Assembly (NCBI GenBank): GCA_035772735.1
Contig: JASDFA010000018.1
Location: 59,674,001 to 59,738,000, forward strand
DNA from: Datura wrightii
Taxonomy: Eukaryota > Streptophyta > Magnoliopsida > Solanales > Solanaceae
Length of the DNA stretch: 64,000 bases
Direction of reading: 5' to 3'
Part shown: positions 1 through 11,943 of the stretch, piece by piece
How the letters are laid out: every line of letters starts with the position of its first letter
Position numbering within the stretch: the stretch's first letter is position 1
Translations under genes and position numbers: made by a program
The notes under the pieces: model-generated
Databases searched by the model: none
The model's input: the letters and a program-made list of their open reading frames with translations, nothing else
Told to the model about the DNA's origin: nothing

Positions 1-117
1 ATGGGCTTCTCGTCCGATCTTTTCCCGGGCCTTTCTCCAACACGTATGGCCTTCAAATATGCTTAACCAACGTGGGAATAGTTCATCTGAGTGCCGGGAA
101 TTCTACGGGGTGTAACA
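1..117 (-). repeat. Element A 3' LTR, partial
   Basis: Near-identical to 7400-7516 (for example GGGAATAGTTCATC against GGTAATAGGTCATC). The minus-strand LTR starts TGTTACACCCCGTAG at 117, directly after the PPT. The rest lies before the window. Confidence 0.9.
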
Positions 118-152
118 TTCTCCCCCCCTTAAGAACATTCGTCCTCGAATGT
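118..152 (-). other. Element A polypurine tract and upstream stem-loop
   Basis: On the minus strand AAGGGGGGAGAA abuts the LTR start and is the plus-strand primer for reverse transcription. Just upstream is a perfect 7-bp stem with a 4-base loop, ACATTCG-AGGA-CGAATGT (152-135). The same arrangement recurs before the PPT of the other elements here. Confidence 0.85.
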
Positions 153-436
153 ATACTGTTATCTAGAGGACTGATTACTTTTACTTTCTGGAAGAATTTC
201 GGCAGAGTTTCCCCTGTAATATGGACTATCGCAAAACCTGAAATGCAGAAAAGTCCAACACAGGCACTGCACACAATATTCTAAGATCCACTAGATGACT
301 AGATATCAATTTTCCTTTATCATTTACAGACATACAACCATAAGATACTGCATAAGTAATAATACGGACATACCTGTCATCTGACTAGGCCTGAAATAGG
401 GTGAGGATATCTGGTCCTTATATCTTCCTCCGTTTC

Positions 437-1420
437 TCAAGTCATCTCCTCTCGGTTCCTATTACGTCTCAATACCTTGATAGACGCAATATCTTTAGTC
501 CTCAATCTGCGAATCTGTCTGTTTAAGATAGTTATTGGAGCCTCTTCATAGGCCAGCTTTTTGTAATCTGGATATTCTGGACTGGGACTGCTCTGAACGG
601 GTCTCCTATGCATTTCCTCAGCATAGTTACATAGAAGACCGGATGAATGGATTCTAATTCTGGAGGCAAATTCGATTAATGGTAAATGCTCATTTTGGCT
701 ATTACTGAAATCTAGCACACACGCTCGCAACATGTCTTCGCGCGTCTGAATTGTGTGCTCAGCCTGCTCATCTGTCTGAGGATAGAACGTTGCGCTTAAA
801 TTAATCTGCGCTCCCAAACTCTTTTGAAATGACTGCCAGAATCTAGCTATGAAGTGTGCTCCTCTGTCTGAAATAATGGATACTGGTATTCCATGTAATC
901 TGACTATCTTTCTGATATGCAACTCAGCATAATCTTCGGCCGAGAAAGTAGTTCTTACTGGCAAAAAATGAGTTGATTTTGTCGATCTGTCACTTGTTAC
1001 TCAAATAGAATCATTTCCGTGTCTGGTACGGGGTAGTCCTGCCACAAAATCCATATTCACCGCTTCTCATTTCCAAAGAGGCACAGCTATGTTCTAAATT
1101 AACCTGCCTGGTTTCTGATATTCTGCCTTCAACTGTTGGCAGTTAGGACACTGGGCTACCAGTAGTTCTTTTTAATGTCATGGTACCTCTTTGTCGTATC
1201 GGGATGAAGGGAATAACGGGCGTAATGTACCTCGCTCATAAACTGTTGGCGATGCCCCAAAATATCTGGAGTACAAATGCGGCCTTTATATCGCCACACT
1301 TCATCCCCGAGTATCTGAAAATACGTCATCTCTCCTTACTGAATCTTGTGTTCAAGTTAAACCTGGCTAGAGTTTCTATTCTGCCGTTCCTTTACTTCCA
1401 CCTCTAACCGCAATGCTGCG
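437..1420 (-). pseudogene. Element A integrase relic
   Basis: Minus-strand translation shows the zinc-finger CPNCQQLKAEYQ segment near 1165-1130. It is followed by a 175-codon open stretch (964-437) with HGIPVSIISDRGAHF, carrying the second catalytic Asp, then a YPQTDEQAE stretch carrying the Glu. The fragment near 1200-1300 resembles the region just upstream of the finger in this family. The part with the first catalytic Asp is broken by stops between 965 and 1130. The enzyme would insert the cDNA copy into the chromosome; this copy cannot make it. Confidence 0.8.
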
Positions 1421-1639
1421 ATATTCTGTATTATCGTTCTGTTACCCTTTATTTCTGCTATGCGAGCGGCTAGACCGGCTAACTAGTAAAATTATCGGGT
1501 TTATTCCCGCTATTCAGGCGGCAAGCATGCCAACTCCCCGTAGATCTATGGCTAAGGGCATCTACTACCGTATTAGCCCTCCCCGGGTGACACAAAATTC
1601 TTAATTTTTCAAGTATAAACTACTGCAACTACCTCCAGG

Positions 1640-2090
1640 TCATGGGTAAGACAATTCTTTTCACGTTTCTTTCAATTTCCTGAAAGCATAAACTGTTACT
1701 TTACCATGCTACATCAACCCTCTGTACCTTCTGGCCATACTAACACTGGGGCTGAGGTTAACCTGGCTGTTAACTCCTGGAAGTTCTGCTTACACGCCTC
1801 CGTCTACTGGAACTTCGCTGCCTTCTGTGCCAACTTAGTCAGAGGTACTGCTAAGGTGGAAAATTCTTCCACGGACCCTCTGCATTACCCGGCTAACCGC
1901 AGGGATTGCATACTTCGATCGGAGTGGTAGGTCCAGGCTAGATCCTCATTACTTCGATTTTTCTGTGTATCTATCTGTACACTAGCCTCCGACACCATGT
2001 GACCAAAAAGGCTACTAAACTTAGCTAAAATTCACATTTACAAGGAATTGGCATATAACTAATTGCCATACTGGTTTATTATGCCGGAGA
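1640..2090 (-). pseudogene. Element A reverse transcriptase end and RNase H start, relic
   Basis: On the minus strand, 2090-1960 reads as the KCEFWL...VAFLGH-type RT thumb segment with substitutions. The stretch 1860-1690 reads as the connection into RNase H (LTKL...FQ...APVL-type words). Frames are broken several times. No YxDD-type active-site segment could be found upstream, so RT was already truncated. Recognition is by analogy with the better copies in element G (55111-56186). Confidence 0.6.
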
Positions 2091-4800
2091 ATCTGACAAG
2101 TAATCTACCGGTATAGACAGAGCTTATCTGGCCTTCTGGCCGTATGCTAAGGCTACTTGTTGCTGGGATAACCTGAACGACTGTCTGCGCACCTTGTGCC
2201 TTTATCTGATCAGAGGGTCCTAATACTGACCATGACCTCTAATGATCTGGCTACATAACCTTAAATGACTGAATAGTCGGGTTGAATGACCCGAATGTGA
2301 CAGTAGTCTAGTAATGCCCTAACTGTACTACTTGAGTACTTATAGTTCGTGTATCACCGCCAACTCGTGGGCATCTAGTTGCTCTGTTATTTTGCTTAAA
2401 CCACTGTAAGGCTGGACTTAGTCAACTTACTCCCGGGCGATCAATCTCTGGATCTCCACGGGGAGTCTACTGATCCCCTGGTCTTAATAAACACTATTCT
2501 AGCAGGGTACTGTTAATTTCTTATGCCTTGTGTGTATCCACTTGGATTTATACTGCTATTCTGGGGAATTCTCGATCTTATGAGCTATTCTGTAAATACT
2601 GGCCCTCTGCTAGGGCTCTGTATCCAAATACCTTACGAAAACCAGCTGAAATACTAGTCTATCGCTGACTGCGGATGTGGACCCTTCCTTGGGGTATCCA
2701 CGGGTATTCTGACTGGGACGGCCGGCTGACTTATGAGGTGTTCTACATAACAACTGCTAAGTTGACTAAGGCCGACTGTCACCCACGAGGCTGGGAAAAC
2801 GATGTATGACCACTTAGAATGCTAGAACAATTCTGGTATTGCTAATCTCTGAAATTTGCCTATTCGGTCTCTAATCCTTGTTCTGGCACATGCACTACTG
2901 TTACCGATCTTCAGGGATGCCTCCCTGCTGATGCAGGCGACAACTGGTCGGTAGACTGTCTAACTGCGCCCTTATCATCTAGCCATCTGTCTTAGGTCAA
3001 TAACTCTGGTAAGCTCCTAGAGCCTAAATCTGACAACAACACATAAGTCTGTTAATCTAATAACTGAAAACTGAGATAGTTCTTTATGACTTCATACGTA
3101 ACTCACACTTAATCCGCCCTTTCTCTTCTTCTTTTCTTTCTTTCTTCTCCCTCCTTCTTCTCTCTTTTTTTTTTTTGGTCCCCCAATGCAATTTGTATAG
3201 GCTTTCTATTACTAATCAGCATCTGTGATTGTAGCCCTTATAGGCAGCCACTCACAACCTATCTATTATCTGTATATCTATATATCGCTGACTACATACA
3301 TTATGTACTGATTCCTGCAGTAATTCATAACCTCCGACATGTTCTGCTGAGTCTCACATCGTACATGATACATTTCTTCTACGGCCTAATAATATCTCCT
3401 GCCCTGACTTTATCATTTCATTGTATTATCACCCCATTCTGAAAGTAACAAACATAAACATTCTAGTTATTGTCTGCTGTTTAAAATCCCGCCACTCTCG
3501 TGATGTGGGGGTCGACGTTCGAATCCTGTAGCCTTACTAGGCATATATTGAGAGCCCATAACTATCTGCTGGGCCTTATCTCTAGGCTACACTGGATTAG
3601 AATTGCTGTATCGGTAACTTCTTAACTTTTCTATAATGGACACCCTGCGGTATTCTGAACCGCAATCTTATTGTCAGCCCGAGGCTTAATCCTTAATACG
3701 ATACCTTACCAATCTGGGGTAGTTCTAATTTCCCCATAGGATCTGACATTCCTGCTTCTTCCTCTCATCTTACTTAAACTGAACTCTGGGGTTCAAGGTA
3801 CCTGCCTTTTGTTGCTAATGAGATTACTGATCAAGCCTCGGCCTATACTTCTTTGGGCGTATACTCAAGCCCATCTGATTCACATGACCTCTATATCTCT
3901 CGATGTCACCACTAAATCATAACTATAATCTTACAGGTATGTCTTGCCATCTGTTAGCATATATGGCGGGCTTGGCCTTTTTCTGGCTCAAACTTGACTA
4001 TTACTAAGCATTTATTACTAATAGGTCTTTTATCCCTGCTTCGAGCAAGCTAAATAATCTTACTTTCTCTACTGGCTTATTGTCATAAGGGTCTGCACAG
4101 CTTACGTAATCATAAGGGCTCTTTATACTTTCTAATACTTACTAGGATCAATCAGCCCATCTTTACTTACTGCTTGATCTGGCAACCCTATCTCAAGTCT
4201 TATGCCCCTTTACTATACTGGCATCAAAATCAGGAGGTAGGGATAGCCCTTTTCTTATTACAACAAATAAAAGCATTCAACTATACCATACCCAAAAAGA
4301 TGTATTCGAGATTCCCGCATTTCCTTCTCTTTTTCGTACTTACCTGGTGGTCTGACCTTATCTGTAATCATAATCAAATCTTATATAACTAATACGTAAA
4401 TCAACTCATATGAACATTATACTTCTGACTTCCTATTCTGACGTTATCAACGTATACTAGGAATAATGCCACTAAAGGTATTATGCTGGGAGGTCTCTGA
4501 TACCCCCTCCTGCTGCTATAGTTATCATGTAACTGACTGAGATTCTCTTCTGTTGCTATCTTTGATCTTCTGCCTGTGATAGGGAAATGTTGATCTACCT
4601 TTATATCTGTAACCAAAGAATATGGTAAGTTTTCAGGGATTCAACCCTACACTGTACCGCTCTAAAGCACGACTGACTGAGAAGGAAGGGTAACCATCAT
4701 ATCATGCCTCGCAGCCTCCTGTCTATAGTATGTGGTGCACAACACATCCATAGACAAGACTCTACTTAGCACGGCTTGCAGACTCCCTGAGATACGACCT
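2091..4800 (-). other. Element A interior with no recognisable coding sequence
   Basis: This is where gag, protease and the RT N-terminus should lie in a Tekay-like element. I could not recognise any of them on either strand, and open stretches are under 80 codons. The region holds a polypyrimidine stretch at 3118-3177 (purine-rich on the element strand). It is either extremely decayed or foreign filler in a non-autonomous element. Confidence 0.5.
3118..3177. repeat. Polypyrimidine low-complexity tract
   Basis: About 60 bases of C and T ending in a run of 12 or more T, inside the unassigned interior of element A. On the element's sense strand it is an A/G-only tract. I see no LTR next to it. 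Confidence 0.8.
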
Positions 4801-4812
4801 GCTCTGATACCA
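4801..4812 (-). other. Element A primer-binding site (initiator tRNA-Met)
   Basis: Plus-strand GCTCTGATACCA is the complement of TGGTATCAGAGC, the classic plant Ty3/gypsy site for initiator tRNA-Met. It lies 4 bases from the LTR edge at 4817. Confidence 0.93.
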
Positions 4813-4816
4813 AGTT

Positions 4817-7516
4817 TGTCACGCCCCGCCTTGGGGGGTATGATTGGCACCTGGTGCCCTACTAGGACCTGAACTACTGGGCTGCTAAGCCTAGGCACAT
4901 CTGGTACCTGGCTGGCTCTAATTCACATTTCTGGAAACAAAGGGCTATATAATGGCTGTAAACACAGCCTCCGGCCCATTGGCCTATAGCCTCCTGTACC
5001 TGTAATAACAGCTGACCAGAACAAGCAACTAAAGGGAAGCCTATGCGGGCCGACAAGGCCACCATGCTGTCTAGTTATCTGCATTCAGCGATAAAATACT
5101 AGAAGGCTACGTGACCGGCAAGGTCACCACTACTGTCAAACTTATGGCCCCACACGGCCAACATAAAAGAAGCAAGAGTACTAACAGCTAACAACTGCAC
5201 GGCCTCACACGACCGGCTCAACAGACCACAAGGAAATATACAGACTGCAAGCCTCTAGGAATAGCAATAGAAATGATCGGGACAGGGCCCCGACCTACCC
5301 ATACTATATAACAACAGAAACTGAAGTACATCTTTAGAATTCAGTCTCCGGATGACAGGAGCTGAATGCTCAATGCTGACAGGAATCACGTGGTGTCACC
5401 TGCTCGTCTATGAGTACCTGCAGGCAAGTAATGCAGCGCCCCACCGGGCGTCAGTACCGCTGGTACTGAGTATGTAAAGCAATAACTGAGAACAAAATCT
5501 GAAAGCAATAATATAACTGATGAAACTGAAGTAGAAGGAATAACTTAACTATCTGATAATGTAAACCTTACCTTCTCTCAATCTTTACTGGAAGGGATGA
5601 GAGTCATACTTGGAAACGTATCGTGCTACTGCTGATCAACCTGTAGCTAACATAACATGGCATAACATGAAATAACATAACATAGCATAGACAAACCTTA
5701 CCCGGCCCCCATAAGCCGGGAGGTACAACCAGCACAGAATCTATACCCCTACCCCGGTCATCCCATCTCCTATAATGGCTGTAAGCATCCCGCCGGTCCC
5801 CTGGGTATGCACTTGGGCTCGCTGAGCCCCTAACTATAACTGCATCTGAGTCCGGAGGACTCCTGAATCTGCACCCGGGCGTATCCGCTCGACTGGGGTG
5901 TGTAAGGGTCGATCAAGGCACAAATATGTGGAAAAACTGGCATCCCATCTTCGTCCCCTGGCGGGACGGCAAGCCACTCCATAGAGTGACGTATCCTCGT
6001 CCTCTGGCAGACGAGTCGACACATCTATTAACCCTGGGCAGTCATGGATGCTAGGTAATCCAACCCCAAACAATACAACGGTCTCAACTGGTAATACTAT
6101 CTGTGTATCTCACATGCTGAGGCTACTAGGGGTAAAGTACCGTATATATATTATATACTGAACTAATGATAGTAATCTGTACGTATCTGTTACGTGCTGA
6201 GGCAGGTAAATATATATAAATATGAACATAATCCCCTGCCAGACTGTACTAGGGCAAATGCTATACAAGATAATGTTTCTGCTGGAAACTCTGCTGTTTA
6301 CTGGGTTTCTGTATACGCTATATGCTGGACTAGTGATAGAAATATGTACATGCTTAATACATGCTGAGGCTGGAAGTACTATATATGTATGTACGAATAT
6401 AATCTTTCTGCTGAACTATGCTGTATAATGATTTTCTATAGTAACATGATTTACTATTCCTGACATACTTTCTAAACTTCATTTTAGTCTGCTATTCTAT
6501 TTCTGAAGTGCTTTACGGATACTGTACTACTTCACGGGGTTCCAACTGAACACAACAATATCTTAACATGGCATATCACATCACATACTGAGTATATTGG
6601 GCAATCTCTAACACTTGCGTTAGAATCTATATCATACTGATAGGTTTCATACACATTACAACCCAATGCTTCTTACATCCTACCAATATTCATAATAATG
6701 CAATACTCGACTTCTGAACATTCTACTGGCCTGTAAAATGCTATACTGTCTCAATATTACTTAACTTGCTGAGGAAACTAACTTTACATACCTTATCCTT
6801 GAACTATTCGTCTGTCGGACGAAGCTCGGCCGGTACTCTAACTGTTTTCTCCCAACTGCATTCATAAACATATCAATCAATACTAAATACAACTTTATTT
6901 CAAAAGGCAACGCCACTTTCGATATATTTTATATCCTAAACTTAGGCTTATAGAAAGACGGCCAGAAACTCGCTATTTTTCAGAGGTCCAGAAGGGAGAA
7001 ATATTCACTTCACAGCTAGGGACACATAGACACTAATTTAGAGCAATTCCACTTACCTTGGCTCGGTGGCTCGACGATTCACCGGCCGTATTTCGCGAAA
7101 CTGAATCTGTAAGAATGCTCTCTATCGCTAAATACCCCCGTATCTGGAGTTAATTTGAGTTTGGGCAGCGTTTAGCAGCGTAATCGAGCGATAATATATA
7201 TTCCCTCTTCGTCCTCCTCTGTTTTGCTGCGTTCTCTGGAAAATTTTATAAAGTTTTTATCATTTAAAACCGAAGTGAGGCTTTATATACTTGGTCCTGG
7301 ACAAGGCCAACGTGTCACGGAGCCATCGCGGAGGCCTCTCCTCCGTGACACGCTGCCATCGCGGAGGGGCTCTGCCTCGGCTCCTTCCGCGATGGTTCGA
7401 TGGGCTTCTCGTCTGATCTTTTCCCGGGCCTTTCTCCAACACGTATGGCCTTCAAATATGCTTAACCAACGTGGTAATAGGTCATCTGAGTGCCGGGAAT
7501 TCTACGGGGTGTAACA
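4817..7516 (-). repeat. Element A 5' LTR (2,700 bp)
   Basis: Bounded by TGTCACGCCCC next to the primer site and by GGGGTGTAACA at 7516, so on the minus strand it runs TGTTACACCCC...GGGGCGTGACA with matching inverted ends. A TATA-like box (GTATATAAAG on the minus strand) lies at 7281-7290. A GC-rich CACGGAG/CTCCGTG inverted-repeat block (7308-7395) sits just upstream of it. The length is large for this family. No gene lies inside. Confidence 0.9.
7281..7395 (-). promoter_or_regulatory. Element A U3 promoter: TATA box and GC-rich inverted-repeat enhancer
   Basis: The TATA-like GTATATAAAG (7290-7281, minus) is preceded by GTGTCACGGAG (7311 onward) and its inverse CTCCGTGACAC (about 7340-7350), with CATCGCGGAGG words between and after. 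The same block sits upstream of the TATA box in the unrelated Athila-like LTRs E, F, H and I. Confidence 0.6.
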
Positions 7517-9229
7517 GATACCACAAGTCATGGTATCAAGGGACGACCCGTGGTATTGGTCGTGGTCACTGGTAGTGTTAAATTTCCAGACTTTTCGTTA
7601 AGGATATTTTTCATAATTCTTAAGATCTAAGGTCCTAAACTATGTCGTTTTAAGCTCAGTTAGAAGGGTTTTAAGAGTGTTAAACCTACCCTAAGACTTA
7701 CCATTTCATGCATGCAAGTTAAGAGTTCTTCTTTGGAGATCAAGCTTAAGAAATTCTCCAATCTTCTACAATTCCTTTTGGGCTTCCAAAGAGTGTAAAT
7801 CAGATTTAACCAGGTATGTAGCACTATTAATGAGAGTTCCTTTCACTCTTATGATCACAATTCTTCTCACTCCCATGAATTTAAATTCTAGATTTAAGTT
7901 CATGATCTTATGGGGTTTATTTCAAATTTTGGGAAATTTTCTATGATCTATCTATGGGTCAATTCCCTTCATGTATCAAATCATGTTTTAAGATATATGG
8001 GTAGATTTTATATCTATTTTTATGATTGATTCATAGTTTCAAATTCTTTAATTAAATTATGCCCAATTTTGCAAGCTTCATGAAAAGTCAATTTATGATT
8101 CTATTATGATTTTGATAATTAAGGCTAAATTATGATTTATGAGTCATGTGATGATTTCTCCTCAAGTACTCTTCATGGATTTATGAATATCAAGTATATA
8201 TATTTTCACAAGTATGCATGGTCTTCATGATTTATGAATCTATGACTAGTGCCGCCTTACGGGGCCTTACTTATGGCTAACCATGTATTTCAAGTATGAT
8301 CAAGTATGTTATGTTTTAATTGGCCATGAACTTTATAAATGATTCACCATTACGATATGAGCCTCATATGCATTTTTTGGGAGCAGTGTCTAGCACCGAG
8401 TAGACCTGGCATTCAGGTAAGCCCCGTGGTCTCAGAACTACGTGTCACCATAGTTATATACATATATTTTTGGATCCCCTGTGATATCACATTATGCACG
8501 TCCCTTTCCTGGAAATCCTGGCAAAATAGTGGGGCATCATGTAAGCTCTATCATGATGGTGTCACTTAAGATGAGTCCTCGCATTGTTCCTCATGATTTA
8601 TGCATGGTTATGTTTATGTTACTTTGGCTCAAGTTATGTTTAATATATGATTGGATTATGAATGGTTGGAAAACCTTAAGCCTTATGTTTACATCATGAT
8701 ATTTACTTCATGTTCATGTTGTCCTACTCTTACAAACTCTAATGTATTTTAACTGTCCATTTTCAGTTACCTTGCATACTCAGTACATTCCAAGTACTAA
8801 CCACATACTCTATGCTATATCATTTCATGATACATGTCCAAGGGATCAATCTCAGCCGCATCATTAGTCACGCTTTCCCGTCAATGTTGTTCTAGCCAGT
8901 GTTGGTGAGTCCTCATCCTTTTAGGACATTTAGTTATTCATTGTTATGTTATTTCAGTTTCAAACTTTTGTCTAGCTAGTTTTGGATGTTTTCCCATCAG
9001 CTCATCAATTATGATAGAGGCTTTTCAGATAATATGTAGAAAGATCAGCTTGTCAGTGTTGATTCGATTTTAGATTATGTATGCAGACTTCCGCTTAAAC
9101 ATATTGTATTATTTCAGTTTTCGCTTGTTATATGTTCCTAGCTACTATGTTCATGTCATGGGTCGACTTGGAGCCTCTCGGGGTTCCTTATCCCATGTCT
9201 CCATCCGGGCCTATGTTCGGATTGTGACA
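7517..9229 (+). repeat. LTR fragment M, Tekay-like, plus strand, 5' part missing
   Basis: Matches the 3' four-fifths of the D and L LTRs. Shared words are GGGAGCAGTGTCTAGCACC near 8380, the CATCATG...CATGATG stem-loop near 8527, the TATCAT-TTC-ATGATA palindrome at 8818-8832, and the end ATGGGTCGACTTGGAGCC...GTGACA at 9229. Its start was displaced by element A. It is the right end of an element or a solo LTR inserted into J; the left half is outside the window. Confidence 0.8.
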
Positions 9230-10256
9230 GATGTGATATCTCAACTCTCTTACATTAATCTATCTTCCCATTTTTATAACCAAGTATGGTATATTAGGTA
9301 TATCTCTATCCTATGCACAAATCTTGTTCAAGAACAAGTTCATACTTCTTGCATTCCAAGTTCTATCTTAGGGTTTACTCTCTCAAGTTTGCCTAAGATT
9401 TCTAGGTACATATTAGTGGTGATAAAGCATTAACATGATAAAACAAGAAGCAAGAACAATCATACAAGATAAGTAATTAAACCAACCAAGAATTAATCTT
9501 AAGCATTCATATTTGTGGCTTCAACCCTAGAATGAGGGTTTTAGCCACTCATGATCCTACAAGAAGTAAACAAAGTGTTTAAATCTATGTAATTACAAGA
9601 ATGAAAAAGAAAAGAACCTAAAATGTTGAAGACCTTCGTACCTCCTCTCCAGTAGCTCCTTTTCCCAAAAATATTGCGTGATACCTATAATAATGCCTAA
9701 GTGCTCCTTTTATAAGGCTGGAATTTTTGCCCATGGAAATACATCTCCATGTCACATTGGCTATCATGCAACTAGGTTGGCATGGCACAGCCCTATCGCA
9801 TCAGCACACTGGATATCGACATTGGAATGCTTACTTGTGGTATGGCACGGCGCCTAGCGCGCAAAATTCTTGGCCTGACACGCTGATAGGTACAGACACA
9901 GCATGGCATGGCATAGCGCAGACGCGCACAGCTACTGGACAGCATCCCCTCGCACGCACAGCATGGGTGTGGCATGACACCTAGCACGCTAATTTGCCAA
10001 CGTGGCACATTTCAATCACCCAAGCCATCTTTCTATGCCATTTGAATGCCATCACTTAGGAATTGATCCTTGTTGCCTTTTTGCTCATGTATCTTCATGT
10101 TTAGCATTGTCCTTAGCATTTTACCTAAAAATGGGATAATCACTTTTATTATTCCATGCACACATTTATAACCAAAACATATGATATTATACTTAATGTA
10201 AGGTATAAACAAGGCTAACACATTATCCCTTGGGCGTGTAAATATGCCCAAGATCA
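9230..10256 (-). repeat. LTR fragment J, Athila-like, minus strand, truncated at its 3' end
   Basis: Aligns with the F LTR: ATTAGGTATA..CTATCCTA near 9300, TTAGGGTTTACTCTCTCAAG near 9370, and the GGGTTTTAGCCACTCA words near 9540. It ends with the family tip CTTGGGCG(8 nt)TGCCCAAG then ATCA at 10256. About 500 bases of the R/U5 side are missing where M begins. Its right edge interrupts integrase of element K. Many words differ from F, so it is older. Confidence 0.75.
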
Positions 10257-10712
10257 GCCACATCGCCAATGCACCTCACAATCCTATAAGGACCAACATA
10301 CTGGGGACTGACTTTTCCCTTCTTACCGAATCTCATCACCTACTTTCATAGGTGAAACCTTCATAATCACCCAGTCATCAATTGTAAACTCAAGCACTCT
10401 CTTTCTCACATCTGTATAGGATTTATAACGACTTTGAGTTATTTTCAACCTCTCTATAATTAGCTTAAACTTCTCCATAACCTCATGAACGGAATCCAAC
10501 CCTATTAAGGTAGCTTCACCTACCTCAAACCATCCAATAGGTGATCTGCATATCTATTTATCAAGTTCCTCAAAAGGAGTCATCTGAATACTAGAATGAA
10601 AACTATCGTTGTAGGCAAACTCTATGAGCAGTAAGTGATCATCCTTATTACATCTGAAGTTGATCACACAAACCCTAAAACATATCCTCTAAGGTACAAA
10701 TGGTTTTCCCTA
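10257..10712 (-). pseudogene. Element K integrase C-terminal part
   Basis: Minus-strand translation gives YVGPYRIVRCIGDVA (GPY/F module) at about 10300-10257, next to the J insertion. Further up are the family's helix words and DHLPLIE-like and LEDML-like segments near 10610-10700. Stops interrupt the frame. The coding sequence continues at 12983 after solo LTR L. Confidence 0.75.
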
Positions 10713-11899
10713 TGTAATGCCCCAAAAACACTAGGATCATACCCAGGAGTTGAAATGGAGAAAATAGGATTTTCTACACCAGGACACAGGATGAGTCGTC
10801 CCGTACCTCATGGCGATGAGTTGGACTTAGTTGGAAATTTTAAGTTTGGGGTGACCACGGGTGTGACCACGAGTCCTGGTCATCCCCATGACTCGTTAAG
10901 TCAGCCATGGTCAAGGATGTTGAAGAAAGAGGAAGTTTGGACAGTGCACTTAACGGGTCCTCACCACAACTCGTTGGGTATACCACGAGTCGTGGTGTCG
11001 CCCGTGGTGACACCTAGGTGGTTTTTGCCAGTGAGAATGATGGAAGGTGACCACGAGTCATGGTCACCGGTAATGGTTCGTTAAGTGCCTTTTTGTGGCA
11101 ACTTAATACAGCTTCCAGTGAATACGACGAATGGCAAGCCATGACTCGTGGCCAGGGACAATGACCCGTCCAATCCCTTATTGGGACTGGCAGTCTTTTT
11201 TTTCCTTGCGAGTTTAGTAAGGACTTTTTCGTAATTTCAGTGATTCTAACGCCTAAACTACATCATTTTAAGCTCTGAATAATGAGTTTTAAGGAGGGTA
11301 AGTTCATTCTAAGTCATTCCTAATTCATGCATGCAAGTTTAGAAATCTAGAGGGGGAGATCAAGCTCAATCTGTCAAAGTTCTTCCGTAATTATTCCTTG
11401 TCCAATCAGAGAAGTTGTAGAATCAGATCCTCTCAGGTATGTAAGGTTATGAATGGGTGAAATTGTTCATACCCATTCCCAATCCCTCTCTAATTCATGA
11501 AAATCTACATGTTGATTCTTTGGGGTTTTAACCCAATGCATGAATTCCCTAAGTTTCTACCATGGGTACGATCTAAGCATATTTCTATTGTTGAATTATG
11601 ATTCATGGGAAATTTTTACAATGTTTTCAAGTTTTATAAACTATGATTCCCATCTATGGAAGTTCATGAAAGATGAGATCTATGATGTATGTTTAAGTAT
11701 GATGAGATATTTATGATGAAAAGCATATTTTTAAGTTACACGTGTCTATGATCATGTTTTCAAGTGAATCAAGTATTTTCAAGCATGTTTAAGTATTGGG
11801 CAAGCCTATAATCTTACCACATGGTTTTGGAGTCTAGACTCCCAGTTATGTTCAGTTTGTGATATGGTTTGCGCCAAGGCTCCTCATGTATGATTTCAG

Positions 11900-11943
<44 letters not shown>

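Larger units (their letters stand above)
1..7516 (-). mobile_element. Element A: Tekay/Del-like Ty3/gypsy retrotransposon, 3' LTR cut by window start
   Basis: The end of one LTR (1-117) matches 7400-7516 almost base for base, and both end in ACGGGGTGTAACA on the plus strand. Read on the minus strand the order is: 5' LTR 7516-4817, a primer site for initiator tRNA-Met (4812-4801), a degenerate interior of about 4.7 kb, the PPT (130-118), then the 3' LTR running out of the window. RT, RNase H and integrase relics lie in the 3' half of the interior. The left target duplication is outside the window; the 5 bases after the right end are GATAC. The copy is dead, with many stops and only short open stretches. 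Confidence 0.88.

Noticed and set aside
3118..3177. Pyrimidine tract in element A as the element's own PPT
   Set aside because: It is purine-rich on the element strand but has no LTR next to it; the real PPT is at 118-130.
10635..11084. 149-codon plus-strand frame at the start of solo LTR L
   Set aside because: It runs from integrase antisense into LTR sequence and is absent from other LTR copies. It is chance openness.
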